Source: a virus. From it: a stretch of 64,000 nucleotides of DNA. A program made the translations under genes and the position numbers. Below, in pieces: positions 1-9,182 of the stretch (position 1 is its first letter; each line of letters opens with the position of its first letter). Where the stretch lies: positions 1 through 64,000 of IMG/VR virus record IMGVR_UViG_3300008120_000016. One strand, given 5' to 3'. The notes below the pieces were generated by a model that was not told where the DNA came from, did not search any database, and saw nothing but the letters and a program-made list of their open reading frames with translations.

Positions 1-178
1 ACATTTGATACAAAGGCATTTCTACTTTTTGTGCCATTGCCCAAAGATCAACAGGACCTAAATCTGTAGGTTCTGCACTCTTAAGGAGATTGGAAAGGTG
101 GTACGAATCTACGTGTGAGCTAGTCTGATAGCTGTTGTCACGTAGGAATATACCATTGTTTAAAACTGGAGTCGGCAT
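1..178 (-). CDS. Partial gene, probably major capsid protein N-terminus
   Basis: An open frame starts at an ATG at 176-178 and runs off the left edge, giving about 59 residues that begin MPTPVLNNG. It is the next gene downstream of the scaffold-like and portal genes on the same strand. In crAss-like phages the major capsid gene commonly follows the portal after one intervening gene, so capsid is the best guess. The visible fragment carries no diagnostic motif, and the call rests on position alone. Confidence 0.45.
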   Translation of the reverse strand, partial: MPTPVLNNGIFLRDNSYQTSSHVDSYHLSNLLKSAEPTDLGPVDLWAMAQKVEMPLYQM

Positions 179-211
179 GTGACTTTAAATTTAAGGGGTT
201 AATAAAATTAT

Positions 212-1480
212 TTATCGTTTAAAAATATTTTGCGGTTTTGCTATTTTCCTTGGTTTCTTATCTTCTTCTTCTTCATGATAAGTAGAAATATTCTTTCTAG
301 ATTGTTCAGTTTTAAGTTGTCTTACAGTTTGTTCAACTGCTTGATTTTTTCCCTGTTTCATAAGACTATTACGATATTCATCAGGGTTTGAAAGTAACCA
401 AAGAGCTTCTGCAATAAGAGGATAATTAGGTTCAACATACTGATATCTTTCTAAAAGATGTCCTAAAAGATTTGTAGGACGACCACTAATAGAAGGATAT
501 TGAGGTTGTACAAGTCCACTATAAAGTTGAGCTTGTGTCTTTTTATCCAATCTTAGACCATTTATTTCACCTGGTCTCAAAGCTTCAAAAACATTTTGTT
601 GATATGCTTCTGCTGCTTCTTCTTGTTGTTGTTTTCTTAATTCTTGTTGTTCAACTTGATATCGAACAACTTCTTCCTGCATTGCATCCAGTTTTGGTTT
701 AAACTGTCTAGCTTTTTTTTCTAATACACCTACATCTTTCCAGGTATCTAACTCTTCTTCAATTTCATCTGGTGTGCCAAAATTTGTTGCTTGTAAATAA
801 TTTCTTACAATCATTTCTTGATCATACTCATCTGTAGGATCAAGTTCTCTAACTTGCTCAACAGCTGCTAAAGCTTGGAAAAGACCTTTAAGATCTTGAC
901 CTCCATCAGCAACATATTTAGCTGCATATTGCAACTCTTCAGGAAGTGATTCAAAGAACTCAGCTGGTGTTTGTGCAGCAACTTCTTGTTTAAGATTATT
1001 TATATTAGCTTGCCAAAGATCATCTACATCTTTTTCTGACAAACTTGATAAATAATCATCAAGTGATTGTTTGGTTTCATCATAATCATCAAATGCAAAC
1101 ATTTCATTTGCTTCGATTCTTTTTTTCAAAAACCCTACTAAACCTGACTTGTCTGTTCGAGGTCTTCCTCGATCAGATTTAGTTTCATCATCAAATTCAG
1201 GTGTAACACCTTCATCTAATATTTCTTCTAAATCTGCTTTAACTTCATCTTTTGCATCTACATTATTAGTAGTAGAATTAAAAGTTTCAGATGTTTTTTT
1301 AGTTTCATCCCCATCTAAGAAATCAAGACTTGTCTTTTTCTTACTGAAGATATTTGGTTTAATTTCTGTAGGTTCACTCGGAGTAATTATACTTTCTGCT
1401 CCAGGAGCTCCATCAAATAAACTATCTAAGTCTACATCTACTTGTTGTACGTTTGTTTGTACATTGTTTTCAATACTCAT
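212..1480 (-). CDS. Scaffold-like structural protein downstream of portal
   Basis: A 422-residue, strongly acidic protein. The first 110 residues are low-complexity and rich in D, E, T and S. The middle is helical, with a Q/E-rich coiled coil around residues 265-300, and the tail is basic (KKPRKIAKPQ). It lies between portal and the probable capsid gene. Composition and position fit a head scaffold or internal capsid protein of crAss-like phages. No enzyme motif was seen, and the scaffold role is inferred. Confidence 0.5.
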   Translation of the reverse strand: MSIENNVQTNVQQVDVDLDSLFDGAPGAESIITPSEPTEIKPNIFSKKKTSLDFLDGDETKKTSETFNSTTNNVDAKDEVKADLEEILDEGVTPEFDDETKSDRGRPRTDKSGLVGFLKKRIEANEMFAFDDYDETKQSLDDYLSSLSEKDVDDLWQANINNLKQEVAAQTPAEFFESLPEELQYAAKYVADGGQDLKGLFQALAAVEQVRELDPTDEYDQEMIVRNYLQATNFGTPDEIEEELDTWKDVGVLEKKARQFKPKLDAMQEEVVRYQVEQQELRKQQQEEAAEAYQQNVFEALRPGEINGLRLDKKTQAQLYSGLVQPQYPSISGRPTNLLGHLLERYQYVEPNYPLIAEALWLLSNPDEYRNSLMKQGKNQAVEQTVRQLKTEQSRKNISTYHEEEEDKKPRKIAKPQNIFKR

Positions 1481-1592
1481 ATTATTGGTTTTTTGGTTTT
1501 GTATTTCTACAATAAAAATATACTAATTTAAACTCTAAAAATTTAAAAACATAAAAGAAAAAATAACAAACATATGGACTATATGGCTATAA

Positions 1593-4343
1593 TTATTTCT
1601 TCTTTTCTTTAGGTTTTGGTGCATCAAACTTATTTTTATTTTCACGGGCTATTTGAAGTTGTTTATCAGCTATTTCTTTTTGTGCCTGAAGCTTTTCCCT
1701 TTCAAGATTATTTTTTTCTTGATTTTGTATATTTTTATTTATTTCTTGCTCTCTTTTATAATTCATTGTGTCTGTATAATTTTCTTGCTTTTGAATTTTT
1801 TCTAAAGCATCTTGATAATCAGACTGTTGATTTTGATTAATATCTTGCATAGCTCCATACCCAGCTGCTCTAATTTCTGCAATAGTAACTTGAGCTTGTC
1901 TATCTTTAGCAGCTTCATCAGCTTTAAATTTCTGAGATTCTTGAAGTTGTTTTTCTTGTGCTGCGATTTGTTCTTGCTGAAGTTTTTGCTGATGTTCTTG
2001 TTCTTGTTGTTTAGCTTGTTGTACTTTTTCTTCAGCTTTCTTAAGAACACCTGTAAGTTCAGCTATTGACTCAGATTTAATAATACTTCCTAAATCATAA
2101 ATTGAGGCACCTGTAGCATTGTTATTTAGAGCTAGTTGTTTTAATTGCTCCATCATTGCACGAGAATTAGTTTTTGTAGTACAGAAAATATTAAGATCTC
2201 TCATTAACAAGTTAGTTCCTTCCATTTGGAAGTTAATTTTTTCATCTCCACCTGTAATATATTGAAGACGAATACTTGGTTTTTTAGAATGATAGTATTG
2301 AGCAAGATCAGTTCTCATCTGATGTACACGAGGCATCAAGTTGTCACTATGCTGTATAAAGTATTGTTCTGTTTGAGCATAGCTAGCATTCATAGCTTGT
2401 TCAACTCCTGTAGCAGTTTGTTGCTGAGCTATTTGCTGACCCATACGTTGTGGGTTTAAACCAATTACTTCAAATGCTTGATTTTTAAAATATGTACCAA
2501 GTTGAATCCTTGACATCAAACGTTGAGTTTGTTCAAGATTTAACACTTGATAGTGCTGGAAATTAAGAGCATTTTCTGTATTTGTAATAGATGTATCAAG
2601 TGGTAGCATTTGAAAGTTCTTCATTGCTACATATGCTTTTGATAGATTGTTCTTACCCCAGTCTTCACCCAATGAGTGACGAGGAAGAGCATTCTGGTCA
2701 AGCATAATCACTGTACCTAATTCATCTACAAGAATATCTGCTATTTGGTTGTTTACAATGTTATAACCTATCTGATAAGGCTTCATTAAGTCTACAAGAC
2801 TTACAGATCGCGTATTGCGATCAGAGAACACAGCCCCTTCTACAGGAAGTTTACAACCATAAAGAGTTGCATCACCTTTAAACTGGAAAGGAACTCTACC
2901 TGGTCTACCACCATTAAGTCCAAGATAAATAGGATTAATACCTCCTGGATTATTCATACCCCAAAATGCAGGTCTGTTAGGACCAATTTTAACTCCACCC
3001 CATACTTCATTAATCCATATCCAATCTATATGCTCACCAAAAATTAAGTTGTCTTTTGTTTTTTGTTTAAACAATTCCTGATTATAAAGTGGTTTTTCAC
3101 TCACTTTATATTCTTCAGATACTATTTCTTGTATTAAATCACCTTCTGATGTGATTTTTGTAAGGTGTCCCACTTTTCTTTGACTTTTCCAATAGATAGT
3201 TGAAACCCTAAGCATATAACTTTTACCGAAGTCTTGCATGTCCTCTGAGTCAGATAATATCCATTGGACAATGTCTCCAAATTGACTCCCGGCATCATAT
3301 AAGGAAGTGAACTGTCTATAAGCCAGTGAAGGCATTTGTGTGTTCCATTCATGTGTTCTTTTCGGATCATAATAACTACCGTCGTTTTGCATTCCTTGAA
3401 TAGCATACCCAGCTGATCTTGCTGGATAAATTGCTTCTAAAGCTTCCAATTGTTCATCAGTCATCATCCAACCGTACTTATCTACAACGTCAGAAATTGA
3501 CATCATATCTAGTTTACCTACCCAATTTCCTTGGGATATATAACGAACATCTGGAGATTTATGATAAAAAGTAAGAAGAGGATTCCAAAGTTCCATTTCA
3601 TAATCATCCTCCATCATATTAAAATGCCAAAACTCTCTATCTGTAATCAGCATATCACGAAAAGCACGTTCTTCAAGTTCTTGCATTTTAAATCTTTCTT
3701 CATCAACTTTCATTTGATGATCAGCCCATTCTTCAATCATCGATCTATAATCCTTTTTAAAAAAATCTTCTATTTCAGGAAGAGTTTTTAATTTTTCAGG
3801 ATTTAATTCTTGACCAGCTTCTTCTGAAGCAGGGTCAATACCCATTTCCATTAACTTATGAACTTGCTTTTGTTGAGCTTGTTGTAAAAGAACTTGTTCA
3901 ATCATTGCTCTTTTTTCTTCTAACATCTCATTATATGACATGTCATCAACTGCTCTAAACATTATTCTAGATGTTCTTTTAGAAAATTCATTACAAAGAA
4001 CATTAATAACATTAGGTATAATAGGATAAAACTTAAGCTCAAATGCTGATACATCCTCTTTAGTGAGAGTGTCAATCAAATCAGCCATTTCATTATCTTC
4101 TTCCACTATATAATCTTGCTTATCTATAATACCTTTAGCAAGTTTGTAGTTTTTCATTAGACGTCTTGCATTACGTCTAAGTTGTTTCATACCTTGAAAT
4201 TCTAACCAGTCAAGGTTCCAAGCTCTCCACTGATCATCTTTTTCTTTTTCTGTTACAAATTGAAAAGGCTGAATAAGAGTACCCATCTTATTGTACTCTA
4301 CTTTAGCACCCTTTTTTAACTGTAAGGCATTATATATTTGCAT
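1593..4343 (-). CDS. Portal protein
   Basis: A 916-residue protein just downstream of TerL in the packaging block. Its N-terminal two thirds has the mixed alpha/beta, W/Y-rich composition of crAss-like portals. Residues from about 770 onward form a long Q/K/E-rich coiled coil ending in a lysine-rich tail. The portal forms the dodecameric DNA channel at one capsid vertex and docks the terminase. The start lies five bases after the stop of a 34-residue ORF, as expected in a compact operon. The assignment rests on position, size and overall sequence character. Confidence 0.8.
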   Translation of the reverse strand: MQIYNALQLKKGAKVEYNKMGTLIQPFQFVTEKEKDDQWRAWNLDWLEFQGMKQLRRNARRLMKNYKLAKGIIDKQDYIVEEDNEMADLIDTLTKEDVSAFELKFYPIIPNVINVLCNEFSKRTSRIMFRAVDDMSYNEMLEEKRAMIEQVLLQQAQQKQVHKLMEMGIDPASEEAGQELNPEKLKTLPEIEDFFKKDYRSMIEEWADHQMKVDEERFKMQELEERAFRDMLITDREFWHFNMMEDDYEMELWNPLLTFYHKSPDVRYISQGNWVGKLDMMSISDVVDKYGWMMTDEQLEALEAIYPARSAGYAIQGMQNDGSYYDPKRTHEWNTQMPSLAYRQFTSLYDAGSQFGDIVQWILSDSEDMQDFGKSYMLRVSTIYWKSQRKVGHLTKITSEGDLIQEIVSEEYKVSEKPLYNQELFKQKTKDNLIFGEHIDWIWINEVWGGVKIGPNRPAFWGMNNPGGINPIYLGLNGGRPGRVPFQFKGDATLYGCKLPVEGAVFSDRNTRSVSLVDLMKPYQIGYNIVNNQIADILVDELGTVIMLDQNALPRHSLGEDWGKNNLSKAYVAMKNFQMLPLDTSITNTENALNFQHYQVLNLEQTQRLMSRIQLGTYFKNQAFEVIGLNPQRMGQQIAQQQTATGVEQAMNASYAQTEQYFIQHSDNLMPRVHQMRTDLAQYYHSKKPSIRLQYITGGDEKINFQMEGTNLLMRDLNIFCTTKTNSRAMMEQLKQLALNNNATGASIYDLGSIIKSESIAELTGVLKKAEEKVQQAKQQEQEHQQKLQQEQIAAQEKQLQESQKFKADEAAKDRQAQVTIAEIRAAGYGAMQDINQNQQSDYQDALEKIQKQENYTDTMNYKREQEINKNIQNQEKNNLEREKLQAQKEIADKQLQIARENKNKFDAPKPKEKKK

Positions 4344-4348
4344 GATTC

Positions 4349-4453
4349 TTAATTAGTTATAATGTATGTAATACCAGTGATTCCTGTAGTATTGGTACAT
4401 ACAAATGTACCTGCGTTATAATCAGATATTGTTACTGTTCCTGTAGTCATCAT
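4349..4453 (-). CDS. 34-residue ORF between terL and portal
   Basis: A short ORF beginning MMTTGTVTIS and ending with N-TAA. Its ATG overlaps the terL stop codon in an ATGA arrangement and its stop lies five bases before the portal ATG. This suggests translational coupling and a real gene. The product is T/G/I-rich with no recognisable domain. It may be a small virion or beta-rich accessory peptide; function is unknown. Confidence 0.5.
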   Translation of the reverse strand: MMTTGTVTISDYNAGTFVCTNTTGITGITYIITN

Positions 4454-6651
4454 TTTAAATTTTTAAAAGCATTTCGAACTGATCTTCCTGAAATGCTTTT
4501 ATGTGTACCAATATATCTAAAGGGACTATAATTTAATTTACTAAATTTACCGGAGTTATCCAAATTTTCATTTGTAACTTCTGTACGTTTAGACATCCCT
4601 CTGTTAGCTTGTTGCACTTTAGCAAAAGCTACTAAAGCACAAAATGCTACAAGTCTATCTACGTTTAACCCATCTTGGTAATCCTGCATTTCTTTAAGAA
4701 GCATGGGATCAGGAATACGTTCTACACCATAAACAGTTTTAACAATTGATCCGTCTTCAAGTGTTTCATGATCAAGCTCCTCTTTTAAAAATTCTATACC
4801 ATATGATAAAAGATTACCTTTAAATAAAGTTCCCACGTTTTTCCATCCATATTCTTGAAAGACATTTGTATTAGCTCCTATATCTTTAAGAAATAACATC
4901 ATATTTTTAGGAACCAAATATCTTTGTTTTTTACGTTCCATCATATAATGTATAAATAAAGACACGTTATTTTCTACAAGTGTCCAAGCATTATACCATT
5001 CAATCATCATCTCAAGCCGTTCATGTGTCTTTTTTATATCATCAAACCTACCACACCAACTTGCTACAATAGTATCTCTTTCTATATGTTGTGATATCTT
5101 TTCTCCTTCTTTTTTTATTACTTCAACTGGATTTTTAAGAATATATATTGCACAAAGAGAATCAGATGTAGTTGTTTTACCTTCACCCACAGGATCTATG
5201 GATGCATAATACATTCCAAATGTTGGATCTTTAACCGGACGTTCATAAACACATATTACTCCTTCTTTATCTTCTGCTTTTTTAGATATTGGAAACTCCA
5301 TAATAGGAGTTTTTCTAGATGGTTTATCTATTACTTTTCCTTCAGCATCTCTGTACAAATCTAAATATTCAACAGGATATTGTTTATCTTCAATACGTTG
5401 GAGTTGTTTTGATACAAGATGTGGAGGGAATACTGACTCTTTTCTGGTAGCAAATGCTTCTTCTATAGTTGTAGGCTTCTGAGATATACGAAGCTGATAT
5501 TGATCAGGAGGAAGATCTTTATACCACTGAAGACGTTCTTCTTTTATAGCTTCTAGAGCTTCCTTTACTAATGAGTTTCCTGCCTCATCTATATATGGAG
5601 GCATACTCCATTGCTCAGGAATAAAAAGACCACTTTCACCAATAGTACCTTTATTATCAATTAAGTTAGTTGTAACAGCAAACATACCATATCTATGAGG
5701 ATATAGTATCATATCTTTTAAAGGCTTACACTGATCGAGATCACCCACTGATCCTGCTGCAATAAAAGTACCTGTTGTCACCATACCAGATTGCATAGCA
5801 GGTCTCATAAACTCATATGTATCCATCATCTTAGGAGCAATACCTGCTTCTTCATGAAAGAAATAAGTTACTGGACCACCCACACCATTTGTAGGATCTT
5901 TTTCAAATGATGTACCTGTAATAATAGATTTATTACCCTTGTATGTATCACGACCTCCAATTCTCACTTTAATTCTCTGTTGCCATGAGAATATCTTATC
6001 AGGTTCAGATGGTCTATACCAAGCTGTATGTTCATTTAGAAAGTTACGATATTCATTAAGCATTCTCCAAGATCCTTTCTCAGAGATATAATCTTTAAGA
6101 CTAGCACCTATTTTGTTTACAGAACCTTCTTCAAACCAATATTGATTAAGAAGTTTAGCCATATGAAAATAGGATGATGCAATCTGACGCTTCTTTAATA
6201 TTGGTAGATGTTTCCAATAAAGCTCACCCAAACACTCATATAAAGCCATATGATATTGGGCATCCCTTACTTTAGCAAAGTCAAATCTTTTTTCCTCCTT
6301 ATCATAAATAGGAAGAAAATTAAGCCACATGTAATAATCACGAGTTATGTACCAGGTTAATCCATCTTCTTTATAAATTACTCCATTTCTGCATTTATCT
6401 TTTTGATCATTCCAGTATGCAATAAAGTCTTTACTTTTAATAGGAGCATTACAATAATATCCTAATTTTTGAAACCTTCTAGCTTCGTTATTAAATTGCT
6501 TTGATATTGATACTGTAAATTTATATCCCTCATCTGGACCAGCATCTATAAAAACAGATCTTACAAAATCACGATACCCTTCCCTTGTATAAAATACAGT
6601 GGTTGTCCAATTTCCATTATCATATGTAGGTATCGTTTTATAACTATTCAT
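4450..6651 (-). CDS. terL: Terminase large subunit
   Basis: A 733-residue packaging motor. A Walker B-like segment (VTYFFHEEAG, residues 261-270) with paired acidic residues and a coupling motif near 292-304 (TTGTFIAAGS) mark the ATPase. The C-terminal RNase H-like nuclease begins at a YASIDPVGEGK segment near residue 480, with further acidic residues downstream. This layout matches crAss-like TerL, which powers DNA translocation and cuts concatemers. The gene overlaps an upstream 73-residue ORF by 8 bp and a downstream 34-residue ORF by 4 bp. Confidence 0.9.
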   Translation of the reverse strand: MNSYKTIPTYDNGNWTTTVFYTREGYRDFVRSVFIDAGPDEGYKFTVSISKQFNNEARRFQKLGYYCNAPIKSKDFIAYWNDQKDKCRNGVIYKEDGLTWYITRDYYMWLNFLPIYDKEEKRFDFAKVRDAQYHMALYECLGELYWKHLPILKKRQIASSYFHMAKLLNQYWFEEGSVNKIGASLKDYISEKGSWRMLNEYRNFLNEHTAWYRPSEPDKIFSWQQRIKVRIGGRDTYKGNKSIITGTSFEKDPTNGVGGPVTYFFHEEAGIAPKMMDTYEFMRPAMQSGMVTTGTFIAAGSVGDLDQCKPLKDMILYPHRYGMFAVTTNLIDNKGTIGESGLFIPEQWSMPPYIDEAGNSLVKEALEAIKEERLQWYKDLPPDQYQLRISQKPTTIEEAFATRKESVFPPHLVSKQLQRIEDKQYPVEYLDLYRDAEGKVIDKPSRKTPIMEFPISKKAEDKEGVICVYERPVKDPTFGMYYASIDPVGEGKTTTSDSLCAIYILKNPVEVIKKEGEKISQHIERDTIVASWCGRFDDIKKTHERLEMMIEWYNAWTLVENNVSLFIHYMMERKKQRYLVPKNMMLFLKDIGANTNVFQEYGWKNVGTLFKGNLLSYGIEFLKEELDHETLEDGSIVKTVYGVERIPDPMLLKEMQDYQDGLNVDRLVAFCALVAFAKVQQANRGMSKRTEVTNENLDNSGKFSKLNYSPFRYIGTHKSISGRSVRNAFKNLK

Positions 6652-6865
6652 TAGTTATGTTTAATTTTTTATTAAGATCATTTAAGTCTCCTTTTGTTTT
6701 ATGTATAATATCAAGAAGAGTATTAAATGAACGACTTCTGATTATACCTTTAAGATTATAGTTGCTCCAATATTGAGTGTATTGTTCCCTAGGTATAGCA
6801 GCCCATTGCTCATTAAATGAACTATAGTGAAATACATAATCGTTTAAATATGACTGATCTTGCAT
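6644..6865 (-). CDS. Small protein upstream of terL
   Basis: A 73-residue protein rich in Y, N and S whose last 8 bp overlap the terL start, implying coupled translation. No recognised domain. Its place directly upstream of terL would suit a small terminase subunit, but it is short for TerS and has no clear helix-turn-helix, so it stays hypothetical. Confidence 0.6.
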   Translation of the reverse strand: MQDQSYLNDYVFHYSSFNEQWAAIPREQYTQYWSNYNLKGIIRSRSFNTLLDIIHKTKGDLNDLNKKLNITNE

Positions 6866-6879
6866 TTTTTAAATTTTAG

Positions 6880-6998
6880 CTGTAGGGGGAGGAGTCGAAC
6901 CTCCATGTTGACTATTCTCAACAAAAAGCTTATTTCTGTGGAGAATAACCAACACTATCGAGACAAGATAGCGTGTCTGCCAATTTCACCACCCTACA
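6880..6998 (-). tRNA. Class II tRNA with giant variable arm (formal anticodon GTC)
   Basis: Reading the minus strand, the acceptor stem TGTAGGG/CCCTACA is perfect. A Leu-like D arm follows, then a 5-bp anticodon stem CTATC/GATAG with a 7-nt loop. The T arm is GGAGG-TTCGACT-CCTCC. Between anticodon and T arms lie 50 nt (6905-6954) that fold into an almost continuous hairpin of about 21 bp, far longer than a normal class II variable arm. The loop gives anticodon GTC (6962-6964) with a pyrimidine at position 37, which is odd for a Leu-like body. CCA is not encoded. It could be a tRNA-like decoy rather than a working tRNA. Confidence 0.75.
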
Positions 6999-7145
6999 AT
7001 ATTGCAACTTTTGAACGATGTCAGTGAGAGTTGCCAACTCATCCTACATTACGATTAGGCTCTTGTTTGTGCATCAAGTATAGGTTCAAAAACCCATATC
7101 AAGATGCTAAGAGGAACTACGATCTAGTGGCCTACTAGCACTTTG
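6999..7145 (-). other. Structured spacer between two tRNA genes
   Basis: No ORF is present. The segment contains three clean hairpins: GAGTT/AACTC with a GCC loop (7028-7040), GCATC/GATGC closing an inner 8-bp stem TATAGGTT/AACCCATA (7071-7107), and CTAGT/ACTAG (7124-7138). It is probably part of a common tRNA precursor transcript. It could be a degenerate tRNA or a separate small RNA. No tRNA cloverleaf could be drawn by eye. Confidence 0.4.
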
Positions 7146-7217
7146 TTGCGAGGGTAGGACTCGAACCTACGACCTTGAGATTATGAGACTCACGAGCTAC
7201 CTCTGCTCTACCTCGCA
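7146..7217 (-). tRNA. tRNA-Met (CAT)
   Basis: Minus-strand cloverleaf: acceptor TGCGAGG/CCTCGCA, D stem GAGC/GCTC, anticodon loop CTCATAA giving CAT, T arm GTAGG-TTCGAGT-CCTAC. The innermost anticodon-stem pair is a T-T mismatch. It lacks the G/C anticodon stem of initiator tRNA, so it should be elongator Met, or Ile if the anticodon C were lysidine-modified. CCA is not encoded. Confidence 0.9.
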
Positions 7218-7219
7218 AT

Positions 7220-7774
7220 TTATTTTTTTAAATCATCTACAGTTTTAATAATAAGACCAAAAGGAATACCATAAAAAGCTGTTTTAGTTTCTCTAACACC
7301 TAAATCAAGTACCAACTCTCTACTTTGATATTTTTCTAATATATCTTTTTTATACAAACCACAAATTATAAATTTTAATTCAGTGGGATGTTTTATAACA
7401 ATTATTTCATCTCTTACAGGAACAACTTGTATTAAAGGAAACTTACCATATTCTACTGTTTTTACTCCGCAATTAAGTCCTATTTTATTAAAATCCTCAA
7501 CATCATATTTACTTGAATCTCCTACTTCCCAATCTATAATTTCTACTCCCAATAACTTTTCTAAAGCTGCTTCTCCTAATAAACCAGTGGTATATCTTTT
7601 TTCTAATTTATTAAAATCACCCTTATACCCTTTTTCTTGTTTCTTTCGTTCAGCAATTAAAGTAGCTAAATTTTTTACTTTAATTTCTATAGACTCGTCT
7701 AAATAAACTTTAGGTAGATTTTTTACAATAGGACTAACTAAAGTTTGATAATTTAATTCAATTTGTGCTACCAT
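7220..7774 (-). CDS. Hypothetical protein, possible nuclease fold
   Basis: A 184-residue protein with a helical first third and a beta-rich remainder. The run E-A-A-L-E followed by D-V-E-D-F and a V-K-T strand is faintly like a restriction-endonuclease fold. The residue two before the lysine is glycine, so the PD-(D/E)XK pattern is incomplete. It lies two bases from the tRNA-Met gene. Function unknown. Confidence 0.6.
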   Translation of the reverse strand: MVAQIELNYQTLVSPIVKNLPKVYLDESIEIKVKNLATLIAERKKQEKGYKGDFNKLEKRYTTGLLGEAALEKLLGVEIIDWEVGDSSKYDVEDFNKIGLNCGVKTVEYGKFPLIQVVPVRDEIIVIKHPTELKFIICGLYKKDILEKYQSRELVLDLGVRETKTAFYGIPFGLIIKTVDDLKK

Positions 7775-7776
7775 AA

Positions 7777-8289
7777 TTATTGATCGTATGCTAAATTTTG
7801 TCCACCTCTTACAGATGATTGTTGCTCTTCCATTAAATCTTTATACACTCCTTTAAAAGATTGTCTCACCATATCAAATCTTTCTGCTATTCTTAATAAT
7901 GCTGTAGCAGATCCGTCTCTGCCAGATGTTGGTTTTTCAGTGGCCATAAATGTAGCCATATTGTCTAGTGCAATTTTAATACCTTGATATGCTCTATATG
8001 TAGGAGTTTCGTAAAGCTTCTGACAATTTTTTAAAGCTTTATATATTAAATCATCTTCTGTACTAAACTCAGCATCTATTTCTCTTAATATTAATTCTTC
8101 TTTATCTTGTTCAGGAACATCAAAAAAAGGATTAAGATCTGGATTAGGGCAAGTCATATAAAATAAATAAGAATACACCTTAATATAATCATCAGGATAT
8201 TCTTCCATTATATCTTTTAAAAACTTTAAAGTGTAGCAATGCTCACTTGGAATCAACTTACCATTTTGTATATCAAATAATCTAATCAT
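7777..8289 (-). CDS. Hypothetical protein in packaging operon
   Basis: A 170-residue mostly helical protein beginning MIRLFDIQNGK, with an acidic middle and a polar C-terminus. It is packed within three bases of both neighbours. Operon position suggests a virion or packaging accessory role. No motif was recognised. Confidence 0.65.
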   Translation of the reverse strand: MIRLFDIQNGKLIPSEHCYTLKFLKDIMEEYPDDYIKVYSYLFYMTCPNPDLNPFFDVPEQDKEELILREIDAEFSTEDDLIYKALKNCQKLYETPTYRAYQGIKIALDNMATFMATEKPTSGRDGSATALLRIAERFDMVRQSFKGVYKDLMEEQQSSVRGGQNLAYDQ

Positions 8290-8291
8290 AT

Positions 8292-8516
8292 TTATTTATT
8301 TTGAGGTTGTCTTAATAAATCTCTTCTTGCAGAAGACATGCTCATTTTTCTTAATAATAAATGTCCATTTAACTCATGGTCATGTACCCACGTAATTATT
8401 TTATTTTTTTTATGATTTTCATTTAAATAACATTTTCTTGCTGAATTACCAGCTTCTATAATATTATTTTCATAATCATCAAGTATGCTACTTAGCATGG
8501 GAATTTCTTCACTCAT
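8292..8516 (-). CDS. Small hypothetical protein
   Basis: 74 residues, basic C-terminal half with an arginine-rich segment (SSARRDLLRQPQ). It overlaps the upstream gene by 8 bp. No recognised domain. A small nucleic-acid-binding role is possible from charge only. Confidence 0.55.
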   Translation of the reverse strand: MSEEIPMLSSILDDYENNIIEAGNSARKCYLNENHKKNKIITWVHDHELNGHLLLRKMSMSSARRDLLRQPQNK

Positions 8517-8814
8517 TGTTTTTATTTTTTAAAAAGTCCATATTTCTAACAGCACCTTTACCCCATCTACCCTTATTCGGTTTCCAATCATCAGGTATTA
8601 CTGGAACTAAAGGTTCACCTGCTGTAGGATTGCCATAAATTATTAAATCATTTTGATCCACTGTACGTACAACTCCTGTCTCATACATACGTACAACAAA
8701 CTGAGGATTAGATGTTACACTTCCTGATATCATAAACATAACAAGACATTCTCCAAGCCCTTTGGCATATCCATCAAAAGGATTGTGTATTTCATGTATT
8801 GTTTGTGTTATCAT
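8509..8814 (-). CDS. Hypothetical protein, beta-rich
   Basis: 101 residues with a short, beta-strand-rich composition and a G-R-W-G-K-G segment near the C-terminus. It overlaps its upstream neighbour by 4 bp (ATGA). Probably a conserved structural or assembly gene of the operon. No motif recognised. Confidence 0.6.
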   Translation of the reverse strand: MITQTIHEIHNPFDGYAKGLGECLVMFMISGSVTSNPQFVVRMYETGVVRTVDQNDLIIYGNPTAGEPLVPVIPDDWKPNKGRWGKGAVRNMDFLKNKNNE

Positions 8815-9182
8815 ACTGCATATAAAATTGATAATGTATGTAATCTTCCAGCTGCCTCAAACATTGCATTTATTGTAGCAGGATCTTGTCTTGTTGCATA
8901 TTCTCTTTCTAATTGAGAACAAGAATGTAACATTTCATGCAACATTTTTAATTCTTCATCATTCACTTTGTCTTGAAGATAATTAAGAACATTTTCTGCA
9001 AGAGACCACATTGTAGCACATTTTCCATGAGGATATACATCTGATCTAAGATCTTTAACTGTATCAACAAGAAGCTCAGACATTTGTAAATACATTTTAG
9101 AAACACGTTCTCTTTGAGCTATGTTTATTTCTTTTTTATGTTGTGCTATTGTCACCAACATTTTAATTACATCAAACCACAT
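8811..9182 (-). CDS. Hypothetical helical protein
   Basis: 123 residues, almost entirely helical by composition, with scattered C and H residues that do not form a regular zinc motif. The start overlaps the end of the nuclease gene by 11 bp. Function unknown. Confidence 0.6.
   Translation of the reverse strand: MWFDVIKMLVTIAQHKKEINIAQRERVSKMYLQMSELLVDTVKDLRSDVYPHGKCATMWSLAENVLNYLQDKVNDEELKMLHEMLHSCSQLEREYATRQDPATINAMFEAAGRLHTLSILYAV

Noticed and set aside
1149-1526. Plus-strand 125-residue ORF opposite the scaffold-like gene
   Set aside because: It lies almost entirely antisense to the scaffold-like gene at 212-1480, whose coding character and operon position are much better supported.
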